A stretch of 64,000 bases of DNA. Source: Caprella mutica (taxonomy: Eukaryota > Arthropoda > Malacostraca > Amphipoda > Caprellidae). Positions 32,966 through 44,829 of this stretch are shown in pieces; position 1 is the first letter of the stretch; each line of letters opens with the position of its first letter. The notes under the pieces were generated by a model. The model saw only the letters and a list, made by a program, of their open reading frames with translations, ran no database searches and had not been told where the DNA came from. The DNA lies in NCBI GenBank assembly GCA_947561585.1, contig CANNZV010003187.1, forward strand, positions 37,142 to 101,141. Reading direction: 5' to 3'. The position numbers and the translations under genes were made by a program.

Positions 32966-34420
32966 CAGAGAGCTTAGAGCTGGAGAAACAGCACTCTGCA
33001 AAGTGTGACAAATTTATCTCCTAGATTTAAATTATTTGTCTCAAAATGACCAGAATTCCACAAAATGTCTCCAATAAATAAATATAAAAATAGGAATTAA
33101 TTAGGAAAGTGTCTCCAACTTCCAACATCTTAAAAAGATATATTTATTATTATTATTTTCCCTCAAGGCTCAAAATATGTCTCCAATTTCCAAAGATTTT
33201 CGGCGACAGCCGACATGGACGCGTTTTGGCTTTGCAGACTACAAATGGTCATGAAGAGTTTATAAGCCATACTATTTTACTTAGATGATAAACAATTGAA
33301 AAATAATATGTAGTAACAAGAATAAATAGCTAAAAACCAGTCTGGAGAAACTGGTTAAGTGTTCATAGAGCTCTCATATTGATATTCTGTAATTTCTGTT
33401 TGTAGCAAAATTAATGTAAATATAGGGATCAATTCACTTCAGAAGTGTTTGTAAAATTGTAGCAAGATTAATGTCATAGTCACGGAATATTATTTAGGAA
33501 GGGAAAAATTCCACTAATAAGTCGATGAAATTTTCAATCATAATTCCATGAAATACAGTCTGGGGATTATGCCATTATTAAATAGTAATAACTATATTTT
33601 TTGGTGGAATTTTCCATGAAATACAGTCTGGGATTATGACATTATTCACTCATTATAATTGTATTTTTCATTCAAAATTACAGTGAATCATTCATTCTAA
33701 TTTCTGCAATCGGGCCAGTCTGCAAAGCATGCACGTTCAGTCTCCAGATATTTAATTCTTGGTGCAATTTCTTCCAAAGATTTCCAAATTTCTCTCCAAA
33801 ATGGCCAAAAATCTCAAAATACTCTCCAATAATGAATAATTTTTTTTTTAGCACTGGTTTTTGTACCATATGGTTACAGGTTATTGGTCCCCCAATATTG
33901 CTTTGATATCAGCACTGAATTTTCCATTAAAATATCTATATTAAAAGACTAAATCAAAAAATCACAACATAAAATTCATAATTAACAATATATACAATAT
34001 TTACACCCAGTCTGGCAGATTATGGGACATTTTTAACATTTTCTGTGCGAACAATCCTTAATTTCGGAATTTCCTCCTATATTTACATGTATTTTACTGA
34101 GAACAAGAGGCAAGATAGAGGATTTCTTGGAGAACAGTTAACCGGTTCCTGCAGTCTGGATTTACACATTCATTCATCCATTTTCAATTTTCTTCTTCTC
34201 CACATCCAAGTAAAATAGTACGTCTCATAAACTCGCCATTAGTCTCTCCAAAATTCAACAAATTCTCTCCAAAATGATCAAATTTTCATAAATTCTCTCC
34301 AAAATAACATTGTAGCATAGGAGAAAAATAGATAAAACTCGCCATTTCCATTTGAAGGGCTCAAAATAACTGTCACAAACTCGCCATTAAAATGGCGAGT
34401 TTGGACATGCTTTATTACTT
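32966..34420 (-). repeat. Right half of the palindromic repeat split by copia
   Basis: Inverted relative to 27,950-29,190 in several blocks: 33,712-33,830 pairs with about 28,762-28,858, and 34,250-34,420 pairs with about 28,240-28,370 and 28,540-28,600. The word cagtctg recurs many times. It ends near catgctttattac, where the decayed LINE begins. The 33,540-33,640 part has a local direct duplication (atgaaatacagtctgg). Confidence 0.5.
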
Positions 34421-36269
34421 GGCTCCACATACACTCCAAGTATCTTCTACACTCCCTTGCCCACACTAAACCGCTTCCAAACAACTGATCTTTCACACTA
34501 ACACCACTCATTCCAAATTCTCTTCTCACACACTCATACCACTCACACACACACAAAAAGTGCTTCAAGCTCTCTACCACTTCTAAGTCACACGCAACAC
34601 AATTAACTTTTCCATTCACATATCTCTCTCTCCACTTTAGCCTCAGACTATTACTCCTACATCTATACTGCAAAACAGATCCCCAGTCATTCTCATACAA
34701 TCCTTCATCTCTGATCTCACTCTTACATTCATTATACAAACTAATTGTACTTTTTTGCATTCTCTCCTCATTCCACCTATCACTCTCCCATGCATACACC
34801 TTTCTCTTTATACATTCATTACTCATATCATCCAATTCATTCAATCGCACTCCCACTCTCTCTCTATACACTTTCACAGTCTCTAACCATTAACACTTGG
34901 TCCATTCACATATATCCTCATACATCATTTTCAACAATTCATTCTCACCATTCCTCACATGCTTCTCATAATTCAACTTAGCCTTCATATCTCTTGCTCT
35001 CATACTTGAAGACCCCACCTCACCCTGGAGAGTTACCTACCAGAGGTGCATATGATGGGGCCCCCAACACACACCTCCACACAGCATTCTCACATTTTGC
35101 AGTCTCTCAATATCACTCACATTCCAACAAAACACACTACTTCCATACAACAAACTTGGCATCACCACACTCTTCCAATACGTCTTCCCAATCAGCACTC
35201 TGTTACACGACTTGTGTATAACAGACTACGTCATGTTACTCATCCTTCTAGCACTCATCATAACATTCTCTCTGTGCACTTTAAAAACATCCTTCCCACT
35301 TGACACTCTCACTCCTAAATACTTTACATCCTTCACTACATCCATTCCTCTTATACATCTAACATCCATCTTCCTATTAAACACAAGCACATTACATTTA
35401 CTCTTGTTCAGTCATTCCTATCTCTGCAGTCTTACTCACAAGCACATCAATCATTCTTTCAACCTCTCTCACACTGTTCCCAAAAATCACACCATCATCC
35501 GCAAAGAACAAAGCTGGCACACACACACACTCGTTTTTAAAACCTAAACCACTCCTTTGCAAACCACTAATTATCTCATTCACTGCCATTATAAATAACT
35601 GGGGTGAGCAAGTACACCCCTGCCTAATACCATTCCACACATTCATTCTTCCCATTTTCTCTCCATTCACACTAAACTCAGTACTATCATTCTCATACAC
35701 ACTCGCAAATACATCAATCATTCTGGGATCACACTTACACCTTTTCATACATTCAATCAGACTTCATCTCCTAATACTATCAAACGCCTTAGCAATATCC
35801 ACAAACACAGCAATCAGTTCCTTCTTATCCCTCCTACATGATTCTATCACATAACTCAGCATAAATAAATTATCTTCTATCCTTCTCCCACTCGTAAAAC
35901 CAATCTGCAACTCATTCATCAGCCCATTCACTCTCACATGCTCAATCAACTTCTCTTTCATTACACTCATAAAAATCTTATACTCAACATTCAACAAGGC
36001 AATTCGTCTCAAATCTTTCACACTAGGTTTATTTACTTTCAGAATCATACAAGTCTTTGACACACTCCATTCATTCACAGGCACACCACTATCTAAGTCT
36101 AACACACTGTTAAAATATCTACACATTTCATCCATACATCTTTAACTCTCTATCATCCACTTATACACTTCTGGTTTAATACCATCTATTCCAGGTTGCT
36201 TTCCAACTTTCATTCTCTTTAACGCTTTCCTGACATCCACACTGCTCACCACCCTAGTTTCAGAGAATG

Positions 36270-36838
36270 TACATTGAGTCGCCAATACATCTTTTTTTTC
36301 AAAAATAAGTCAACAAATATTAGTAATGCAGTTGCCAGTAGTCATAATTTAATTCCAATTTTGAAAGTCGACAGTCGTCAATATACCTATATTATTATAA
36401 CTACCTAAATTAATTGAGAGCGTATCAGCCAATCAGAGAGAGGCATACAACTGATACCAGCCAATCACAGAGAGCCTGAGAGAGGCATACTTTCTTAATT
36501 TCTTTCATAGTTATTCATTTGTTTTTTTCCGATAATTAATCAGAGAGCATCAAATTAAAAATTTAAAATGACAAGTAGTGACCACATCATTCATAACAAA
36601 AGAACACCGAAAACAGAAAACTAATATACAATTTGAATTATACATCATGGAGTGCGCCATATCAAAACAAAATGGCTGCTTTGTTTACATTTCAACAGAG
36701 ATTCGCGGTTCCGCTGTTTATGATTATGAGTCACCAATTTTAATTTTAAATCTAATTTAAGTGCTCATTAGTGGTCTATATATGTGAAAGATACTTATTT
36801 TCCCAAATTCTAAGTCGACAATTTATCGGCGACTTGGT
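36270..36838. mobile_element. MITE inserted in LINE 3
   Basis: It interrupts the LINE 3 reading frame between VSSVDVRKALKRMK-type sequence and upstream sequence that resumes near 36,845. The ends attgagtcgccaata and (inverted) caagtcgccgataaa are similar, and gtac occurs at both borders. About 570 bp, no coding capacity. The paired phrase ccaatcagagagaggcata / ccaatcacagagagcc inside is a local repeat. Confidence 0.5.
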
Positions 36839-36940
36839 ACATACTCTTGAACTAGGCTCACCTTTACCTCATCCATCCTTCTCCTAATTACATCTTCCAC
36901 TCGTCCCAGACTGGAAAACATAAATTCTAACAGAGTTACT

Positions 36941-37115
36941 CCTAACTTCATGCATTCCCATCAGTGATGTTCATCATCACAACAAGCCCAATTGTGAAGC
37001 TAAAATGACTTATTTTACATTAGTTTTCACTGCGGAGTTGAAATTTATAAAATAATTTACTGATTTCTGCATTTTTCAGGGTTAAAATGAGTAATTTTTG
37101 TTCATTCTAAATTCC
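36941..37115. other. Insertion bounded by a 13-bp direct repeat in LINE 3
   Basis: TAACAGAGTTACT occurs at 36,928-36,940 and 37,116-37,128. The 175 bp between them do not continue the LINE frame. The length of the repeat resembles a retroposon target duplication, but no A tail or Pol III box is seen. Confidence 0.4.
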
Positions 37116-38072
37116 TAACAGAGTTACTAGTCAATCTGAAATGAGTTATTATTCCACTCTGGCACTCGTCCTCTTGTCATACTATAATGCTCTTAGCTCT
37201 ATAAGATTCAAAGGCACATCCACTCTAATATCTAGTTACCACTCTAAACACTCCTCTACCATGCTCCAAAACATTCTCATACACCACATTTACCCTATCT
37301 TCATCTCTATACCTAGTCACCCTGCACATACTGTTCTCTAGTCCTGTCATTCCATACCTCTATCAAATCATTATCATGCATCTGGTAAATATGTTTCCAA
37401 AAATTACACATCTTATTCTTCAAATCCTCCGCATTCATCTCATAATTCTCATTCCCACTTTCATCATAAACTTTCACACCATTCTTTCTCACTCCTCTCA
37501 GTACACTAATGTTGTGTCACATTTTCCTACCATACCAGAGTCTCTATTGCCTCTTATCTCATCCGTCTTGTTTCTTTCATACTCACTGCTCTCTCTCACC
37601 ATATCTGCAACTTTCCTCTTTTGCTCCCTATACCTTACCCATGCCTCATTCCTTTCTGCCCCTTCCTGTAGATTCCTTCTAACTCTGTTCAACTGCTTAC
37701 GCACACCTACTTCTCTTCTTATCTCCTCATTCATCCACACACTCTCCCATTCATTCACATTCAAATTACCTCTAATCACTCTGGTTCTCTTCAACACTTC
37801 ATTCACAGCCTCATGAAACACACAGTCCTGTTCACCCACATTCACTCTTGATAGTCTAGGTATCTTCCATCCCTTGCAAAAATCTCTCTTTCATATCATC
37901 CTTAACTCTATAGTACTTTTCTGCATCACCTCTTCAGTACCATTCATACCAATTTTAAAGTCAATTCTAATCATACAATGATCAGATAAATCAAATAATT
38001 CCTCATTTCAATATTATTGTAATTTTAAAAATGGGCAGTATCTAAAAAACGGAAATGAATTAATAATCGGCG

Positions 38073-38300
38073 TGAGCGTGCACGCTCACGCCACTATCTA
38101 AAAGCCGGAGAAAAGGAATTTGCGTGCACGCCCACGATACTAAGTTGACTAAACCATAGAAAAGTGGAATTATATTGAATTTCTTGGCGTGCACGCTCAC
38201 GCAACTGTCTAAAACGCGGAAAAATGTAAAAAATTGGCGTGCACGTTCACGCAACTGTCTAAATTGCTTTAAAAAGGAATTTGCGTTCACGTTCACTCAA
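38073..38300 (+). repeat. Satellite A, left arm (about 4-5 units)
   Basis: Units contain cgtgcacgctcacgc followed by aactgtctaaa and an A-rich spacer of 20-40 bp. The first unit has the perfect palindrome gcgtgagcgtgcacgctcac. A unique segment, actaagttgactaaacca, marks the same position in the right arm (44,035-44,100). Confidence 0.8.
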
Positions 38301-38612
38301 GTATTTTGACTCAAATATTTTGACTCGAAATATTTTGACTCAAATATTTTGACTCGAACTATTTTGACTCGAACTATTTTGACTCGAATTATTTTGACTC
38401 GAACTATTTTGACTCGAACTATTTTGACTCGAACTATTTTGACTCGAACTATTTTGACTCGAACTATTTTGACTCGAACTATTTTGACTTGAACTATTTT
38501 AACTCGAACTATTTTGACTCGAACTATTTTGACTCGAACTATTTTGACTCGAACTATTTTGACTCAAATATTTTGTCTCAAATATTTTGACTCAAATATT
38601 TTGACTCAATAT
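38301..38612 (+). repeat. Satellite B, left arm (15-bp variant dominant)
   Basis: About 20 copies. The outer copies are the 14-bp gactcaaatatttt; the inner ones are the 15-bp gactcgaactatttt, absent from the right arm. Confidence 0.9.
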
Positions 38613-39600
38613 CGGATGGATATGTGGTGGCGTGATAGAAACGTGCGGCACGCTGCTTAGTGAAAAGATAACAGAAATTATAAATTGGCGTGACGATATC
38701 AATTGTACCTATAGTTCAATATCGGATGGAAATATGTGTTGGCGTGATAGAAACGTGCGGCACGCTGCTTAGTGAAAAGATAGCAGAAAATATAAATTGG
38801 CGTGTCGATATCAATTGTACCTATAGTTAGTTCAATATCGTATGGAATTATGTGTTGGCGTGATAGAAACGTGCGACACGCTGCTTAGTGAAAAGATAAC
38901 AGAAAATATAAATTGGCGTGACGATATCAATTGTATAGTTTAATATCGGGTGGAATTATGAGTTGGCGTGATAGAAACGTGCGCCACGTAATTTTTACAA
39001 CGATAACTAAAAATATAAATTAGCGTGACGATATAAATTGTATAGTTTAATATCGGATGGAATTATGTGTTGACGTGATGGAAACGTGCGTCACGTAACT
39101 TAGTACAACGATAACTAAAAATATAAATTGGCGTGACGATATCATGCAATTGTATAGTTTGTTATTGGATGGAATTATGTGTGGCGTGATAGAAACGTGC
39201 GTCACGTAACTTAGTATAACGATAACTGAAAATATAAATTGGCTTGACGATATCAATTGTATAGTTTGTTATTGGATGGATATGTGTTGGCGTGATAGAA
39301 ACGTGCGGCATGCTGCTTAGTGAAAAGATAACAGAAATTGTAAATTAGCGTGACGATATCAATATTGTACCTATATAGTTTAATATCGGATGGAATCATG
39401 TGTTGGCGTGATAGAAACGTGCGGCGTACGCTGCTTAGTGAAAAGATAACAGAAATTATCAATTAGCGTGATGATATCATAGTTTAAGTTTTAACGGAAT
39501 TATATGTTGGCGTGATAGAAACATGCGGCACTTTTCCTAGTGAAAAGATAACAGAAATTTTAAATTAGTAAGACAATATCAATTGTATATTTTAGAGGTT
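38613..39600 (+). repeat. Satellite C, left arm (about 9 units of 105-120 bp)
   Basis: Each unit has caatatcggatggaatatg, ggcgtgatagaaacgtgcg, cacgctgcttagtgaaaaga, then aattggcgtgacgatatcaa. Inverse copies are at 41,690-42,850. Confidence 0.9.
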
Positions 39601-40086
39601 TTTAAACTGTGGTCTTTGCCCTCAAAGTGGTCATGCTTGGAGCATGGAAATAATAGCACATTGATCTTGTATCTGTGATACTGTTAATTCCTTTATTAAA
39701 AACAGCACAGTTATCTTTAGTGTTGTGACAATATGCGTTTAAAATCATAGATTCGGAAAATATTATAGATTGACAGAAATATAGAGTATTGAATTGTACT
39801 AAATCAGCGGTATTCGATACCATTACATTTCGTTTCATCTATGCTATTATGATTTTAAATGCATATTGTCACAACCCTAATTATCATCTACTCTTCTTCC
39901 AGTTGAGCAGCACTAATGTGAGAGATCATTGCACGCTACTGATACACTTACTTCTTCAAGTTAAATTATTTGTACAGATTAACGTTAAATATTAATGTTT
40001 TTACAAAATATAATCATTGCCATTTTCTTCACATTGTTCAAGCACGCATTAATAAGGTGAACTGCCTTTGGACGATATAATACGTA
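39601..40086. other. Non-satellite core, left part
   Basis: Holds a smaller inverted pair (gttgtgacaatatgcgttta at 39,722 and its near-complement at 39,850) and no gene. The start (gtttttaaactgtggtctttg) resembles the terminal region of some hAT elements. Confidence 0.4.
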
Positions 40087-41185
40087 AAGCCCATATTACA
40101 CTATGGCGCTCGCCATGGTGGTGTTGTCTCTCTCTGCAGATATGGCGCTCATCATACTCAAAATTGCTATTACACTAGACGAGTCGGTATGTCAGTTATC
40201 GTGCATTGAAATTTAGGGAAAATTGAAAAATTTATTATGAAATGAATTGTAATAATAAAATTCGATGTCATCACTAATATATATTCAGTTAATTATCTTT
40301 TTGATAGTTGTGTGAAGCAATTCCATGCCTATTATTAAAAAGTTTATTTCCATTGATTGTATGACATTAGCCATACAATTGTATCACGCATTAGCCATAC
40401 AAAGTCTTAAATAACTTGTAAAATGAAACAAAATACTTTTTCGACTACTTTAAATCTCTTTAGCATGCTTTAGTGACAATTTCATCACCTCTAATACGGT
40501 GGCGGTGTTGGTTCTATCGCACAGTGAGCGATCACAATTTCATGGCGCTCGCCATGACATTTTTCGCTATTAGAGAGAAAAGGCGCGGAGTTAAGCCCGT
40601 ATTACACTGTGGCGCTCGCTATGGCGGTCGCCACAATTTTGTTATTTTTCTCTCTAACTCCGCCCCTTTTCTCTCTAATAGTGAAAAATGTCTTGGCGAG
40701 CACCACGAAATTGTGATCGCTCACTGCGCGATAGAACCAACACCGCCACCGTTTTAGAGGTGATGAAATTGTCACTGAAGCCTGCTAAAGTGATTTGAAG
40801 TAGTGTAAAAAGTATTTTGTTTCATTTTAAAAATTATTTAAGACTTTGTACGGCTACTGCGCGATACAAAAAAGGAATGAACGCTTCTGTGTAGTGTCCA
40901 GTGTTGCCATACAATCAATGAAATTAAACTTTTTAATATATACGCATGGAATTGCTTCACACAACTATCAAAAAGATAATTAACTAAATATATATTCGTG
41001 ATGACATCGAATTTTAATGCTACGATTCATTTCATAGTAAATTTTTCAATTTTCCCTAAATTTCAATGCACGATCACAGCCATATCGACTCGTCTAGTGT
41101 AATAGCAATTTTGAGAATGGTGAGCGCCATATCTGTAGAGAGAGACAACACCGCTATGGCGAGCGCCACAGTGTAATACGGGCTT
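40087..41185. mobile_element. 1.1 kb palindromic MITE in the core
   Basis: The ends read agcccatattacactatggc and (inverted) agcccgtattacactgtggc. The arms pair over several hundred bases around a centre near 40,620, which itself contains another copy of the terminal sequence. A partial terminal copy follows at 41,190-41,236. The frame at 40,473-40,757 is palindrome sequence, not a gene. Confidence 0.75.
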
Positions 41186-41239
41186 TAGAGAGAAAAATAA
41201 CAAAACTGTGGCGAGCGCCACAGTGTAATACGGGTTTTA

Positions 41240-41690
41240 ATAAGGTGAACTTCATGAGAACGATATTAGTTAGTAAGGTTAACAATATTAGTTAGTAAAG
41301 TGAACGATATTAGTTAGTAAGGTTAACAATATTAGTTAGTAAAGTGAACGATATTAGTTAGTAAGGTTAACAATATTAGTTAGTAAAGTGAACGATATTA
41401 GTTAGTAAGGTTAACAATATTAGTTAGTAAAGTGAACGATATTAGTTAGTAAGGTGAACTTCATGAGAACGATATTAGTTAGTAATGTTAACGATAATAC
41501 GTTAGTATAAGGTTAACGATATTAGTTAGTAAGATGAACAATATTATGTTAGTAAGGTTAACGATATTACATTAGTAAGGTTAACTATATTATGTTAGTA
41601 AGGTTAACGATATCACGTTAGCAATATACGGTGAACGATATTATGTTAGTAAGGTTAACGATATTACGTTAGTAAGGTTGATATTGTTAC
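41240..41690. repeat. 22-bp tandem repeat (gatattagttagtaaggttaa)
   Basis: About 19 imperfect units alternating aaggttaac and aagtgaac. No counterpart on the left side of the core. Confidence 0.85.
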
Positions 41691-42850
41691 GTTAATTTAT
41701 ATTTTTTGTTATCTTTTCACTAAGAAGCGCACCGAACGTTCCTATCAAGCCAACACATAATTCCATCCAACATTAAACTATACAGTTAATATCGTCACGC
41801 CAATTTATATTTTCAATTATTGTTGTACTAAGTTGTGTCGCACGTTTCTATCACGCCAACACATAATTCCGTTAAAGATTAAACTATGATATCGTCACGA
41901 TAATTTATATTTTCAGTTTTTTTCTCACTAACTAGCGTGCCGCACGTTTTTATCACGCCAATACATATTTCCATCCAATAACAAACTATTGGTACAATTG
42001 ATACATCACTCTAATTTATATTTTCAGTTTTTCACTAACTAGCGTGTCGCACGTTTCTATCACGTCAACACATAATTCCATCCGATAGTAAACTATACAA
42101 TAGATATCGTCACGCTAATTTATAATTTCTGTTATCTTTTCACTAAGCAGCGTGACGCACGTGTCCATCACGGCAACACATAATTCCTTCAAATAGCGAA
42201 CTTTACAATTGATATCTTCACGCCAATTTATATATATAGGTACTAAGTTACGTGACGCACATTTCTATCACGCCAACACATAATTCCGTTAACAATTAAA
42301 CCATGATATCATCAAGAAAATATATATTTTCAGTTATCTTTTCACTATTAGCGTAGGTACCGATATTAAACTATACAATTGATATCACCACGCCAATTTA
42401 CATTTTGAATTATCGTTGTATTAAGTTGTGTGACGCACGTTTCTATCACGCTAACACATGATACCATTCAAAATTAAACTATGATATAACATACAATTCC
42501 ATCCCGCTAGCACATAATTCCGTTCATAATCATATTATACAATTAATATCGTCACGCTAATTTGTATTTTCAGTTATTTTTACACGTAGTGCGTAGTATA
42601 CGTTTGTGTAGTTATCTATTCAGTAACTAGCGTGAATCACGTTTCTATCACGCCAACACATAATTCCATCCAATAGTAAACTATACAATTGATATACAAT
42701 ATTTTCTTTCATCATTGTGCTAATTAAGTTGTGTGACGCACGTTTCTTTCATGCATCTCATAATTCCGTTCAAAATTATATCATAAATTTAATATATCGT
42801 CACGCTAATTTATATTTATATTTTAATTTCACTAACTATAGTGTACTTCC
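41691..42850 (-). repeat. Satellite C, right arm
   Basis: About nine or ten degenerate inverse copies of the 105-120 bp unit (cgcacgtttctatcacgcc, aacacataattccatcc). More diverged than the left arm and with small deletions. Confidence 0.88.
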
Positions 42851-42909
42851 CATAAAAATAATGGGTTATCAATAGGAAAAGAAAAAAATAATATTAATTA
42901 AAATATATC

Positions 42910-43258
42910 TTTAAAGAATATATTTGATTCAAAATATTTGAGTCACAAAATATTTGAGTCACAAAATATTTGAGTCTAAATATTTGAGTCAAAATATTTG
43001 AGTCAAAATATTTGAGTCAAAATATTTGAATCAAAATATTTGAGTCAAAATATTTGAGTCAAAATATTTGAGTCAAAATATTTGAGTCAAAATATTTGAG
43101 TCAAAATATTTGAGTCAAAATATTTGAGTCAAAATATTTGAGTCAAAATATTTGAGTCAAAATATTTGAGTCAAAATATTTGAGTCAAAATATTTGAGTC
43201 AAAAATATTTTAGTCAAAAATATTTGAGTCAAAATACTTGAGTCAAAATATTTGAGTC
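42910..43258 (-). repeat. Satellite B, right arm (14-bp unit)
   Basis: About 24 copies of aaaatatttgagtc, highly uniform. This is the complement of the outer variant in the left arm. Confidence 0.9.
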
Positions 43259-44145
43259 TGCGTTTTTGACAGTTGCGTGAGCGTGCACGCCAATTCTTTT
43301 TTCTGCATTTAGACAGTTACGTGAGCGTGCACGCCAATTCTTTTTTTTCCGTATTTTAGACAGTTGCGTGAGCGTGCACATCACTATTTTCAATTTTTCT
43401 GCGTTTTTGACAGTTACGTAAGCGTGCACACCAATTATTTTATAATTTAGACATTTGCGTGAGCGTGCACGCCAATTATTTTAATTTAGACATTTGCGTG
43501 AGAGTGCACGCCAATTATTTTAATTTAGATATTTGCGTGAGCGTGCGCGCCAATTTCTTTTCTGCGTTTTTGACAGTTGCACGAGCGTGCACGTCAATTC
43601 TTTTCTCCTGCATTTTAGACAGTTGCGTGAGCGTGCACGCAAATTATTTTAATTTAGACATTAGCGTGAGCGTGCACGCAAATTTTTGTATTTTTTCTGC
43701 GTTTGTGACAGTTGCGTGAGCGTGCACGCCAATTATTTTAATTTAGACATTAGCGTGAGCGTGCACGCCAATTTTTGTATTTTTTTCTGCGTTTTGACAG
43801 TTGCGTGAGCGTGCACGCCAATTCGTTTTTTTCCGCATTTTAGACAGTTGCGTGAGCGTGCACGCCAATTATTTTAATTTAAACATTTGCGTGAGCGTGC
43901 ACGCCATTTTTTTGTATTTTTTCTGCGTTTTTGACAGTTGCGTGAGAGTGCACGCCAATTCCTTTTTTCTGCATTTTAGACAGTTGCGTGAGCGTGCACG
44001 CCAAGAAATTCCATAAAATTCCACTTTTCCATGTTTTAGTCAACTTAGTTGCGTGGGCGTGCAAGCAAATTCCATTTTCCGTGTTTTAGTCAATACTAAG
44101 TGACGTGAGCGTGCACGCTCACGTCACGCTCACGTTTTTTTTCCG
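43259..44145 (-). repeat. Satellite A, right arm (about 17-18 units)
   Basis: Units of gacagttgcgtgagcgtgca followed by cgccaatt and a T-rich spacer, far more than on the left. A second unit type (tttagacatttgcgtgagcg) alternates. The unique gttttagtcaacttagt mark near the outer end matches the left arm. Confidence 0.9.
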
Positions 44146-44169
44146 CATTTTAGTTAGTGCCCTAAAAAT

Positions 44170-44829
44170 GTTCAATGTAGAAAAGTTTCTCCTCCAAAAA
44201 ATAAAGAATTTATATTTCATATAGCTTTAATGCCGATTTTGATTATCCATAGAGGTGAAAAAAAGTTCAAAAGTTGATTTTTTTATGAAAAGGAAAATTT
44301 TTCAGATGAATATATTCAATGAATGGACTAGAGAGAATCCTCTTAGCTAATTCAAATTTATGATGGTAGTTTAAGTAAAAATTTAAGAAAAAAATTGATG
44401 TAACCACCAACTGGTTGAATATAAGTTAGCTCAATGACTATTTTTGGTTCACTAATTTGATTTTTGTTATCTTTTTTTTTTAGCAGAGTTCTCTTTATAA
44501 AGCACTACCTATAAGGTTTTTCATTTTACTTTAATAGTTTTATTTTGCTTCTAACAGGTCATTTACCTTATCTTCTCCATAATTATTATATTTCTAAGTT
44601 ATACATTCCATTGATTTTGGATCTCCACAATTTGCCAAGACAATCAAAATAAATGCAAGCTCACCGAGTAAAGAATCTAATCTTCTTTAATGATGTAGCA
44701 ACCATTTGAAATGTGTAGCTACATGTCCTAATCTTTTAGATGCTTTGCTATTATTTGATGTAAACATAATTTCTAAAATGCGGATGACAATCGTACATCT
44801 GCTAGAAAATAGAGTCTTGTGGAAGTGGA
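44170..44829. other. AT-rich stretch after the giant element
   Basis: No gene or repeat recognised. It may be host sequence or the eroded 5' part of LINE 3. Confidence 0.4.

Larger units (their letters stand above)
29191..32970 (+). mobile_element. Young copia-type LTR retrotransposon with an internal deletion
   Basis: Two 337-bp LTRs (29196-29532 and 32629-32965) begin TGTTGAAA and end TAACA. They differ at about three positions by eye (about 99 percent identical), so insertion is recent. CAGAG flanks the element directly on both sides. The primer site GGTTATGGGCCCAGTG matches the anticodon-arm region of initiator tRNA-Met, the half-tRNA priming used by Drosophila copia. A purine tract (gggtgaggaggag) precedes the 3' LTR. 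Inside are Gag and RT-RNase H, but no protease and no integrase core. It splits an older palindromic repeat. Confidence 0.93.
34278..38015 (-). pseudogene. LINE 3, decayed non-LTR retrotransposon
   Basis: Minus-strand frames from 38,015 down to 34,278 give a degraded ORF2. The end of the endonuclease is at about 37,930-38,010 (DLSDHCMIRIDF, with the SDH motif). A basic linker follows (RREVGVRKQLNRVRR), then GKQPGIDGIKPEVY. The RT shows LRRIALLNVEYKIF, IGFTSGRR, AVFVDIAKAFDSI, GIRQGCTCSPQLF and FFADDGV. A C-terminal cysteine/histidine motif is CVACDLEVVESLKHFLCVC. At least three stops or frameshifts separate the pieces, and two insertions interrupt it (36,270-36,838 and 36,941-37,115). The clade is not assigned. 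The giant palindromic element lies just upstream. Confidence 0.82.
38033..44162. mobile_element. Giant palindromic transposon with satellite-built arms
   Basis: A 6,130-bp structure whose ends are inverted (GGGCAGTATCTAAAAAACGG on the left; GGGCACTAACTAAAATGCGG on the right, minus strand). It is flanked by an exact 7-bp direct repeat TAAAAAT (38,026-38,032 and 44,163-44,169). From each end inward come the same three satellites in mirror order: A (a cgtgcacgctcacgc palindrome unit), B (gactcaaatatttt, 14 or 15 bp) and C (about 110-115 bp). A core of about 1.65 kb (39,600-41,240) holds another palindromic MITE. No transposase frame exists, so it must have moved in trans. The 7-bp duplication does not settle the superfamily; Dada-type or P/hAT-like elements are possibilities. 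Confidence 0.85.

Noticed and set aside
34745..35547. Several plus-strand frames rich in His, Ser and Thr
   Set aside because: Antisense shadows of LINE 3, whose RT motifs are on the minus strand.
40473..40757. 94-codon plus-strand frame
   Set aside because: It spans the centre of the palindromic MITE in the giant element.
43459..44016. Frames of 71-86 codons rich in SVHANYF
   Set aside because: Translation of satellite A units; no start context and no family.
38033..44162. CRISPR array (short regular repeats)
   Set aside because: The repeats are contiguous or nearly so, lack unique spacers of constant length, and the genome is eukaryotic.
38033..44162. Centromeric satellite array
   Set aside because: The mirror order, matched ends and flanking duplication fit a discrete mobile element better.
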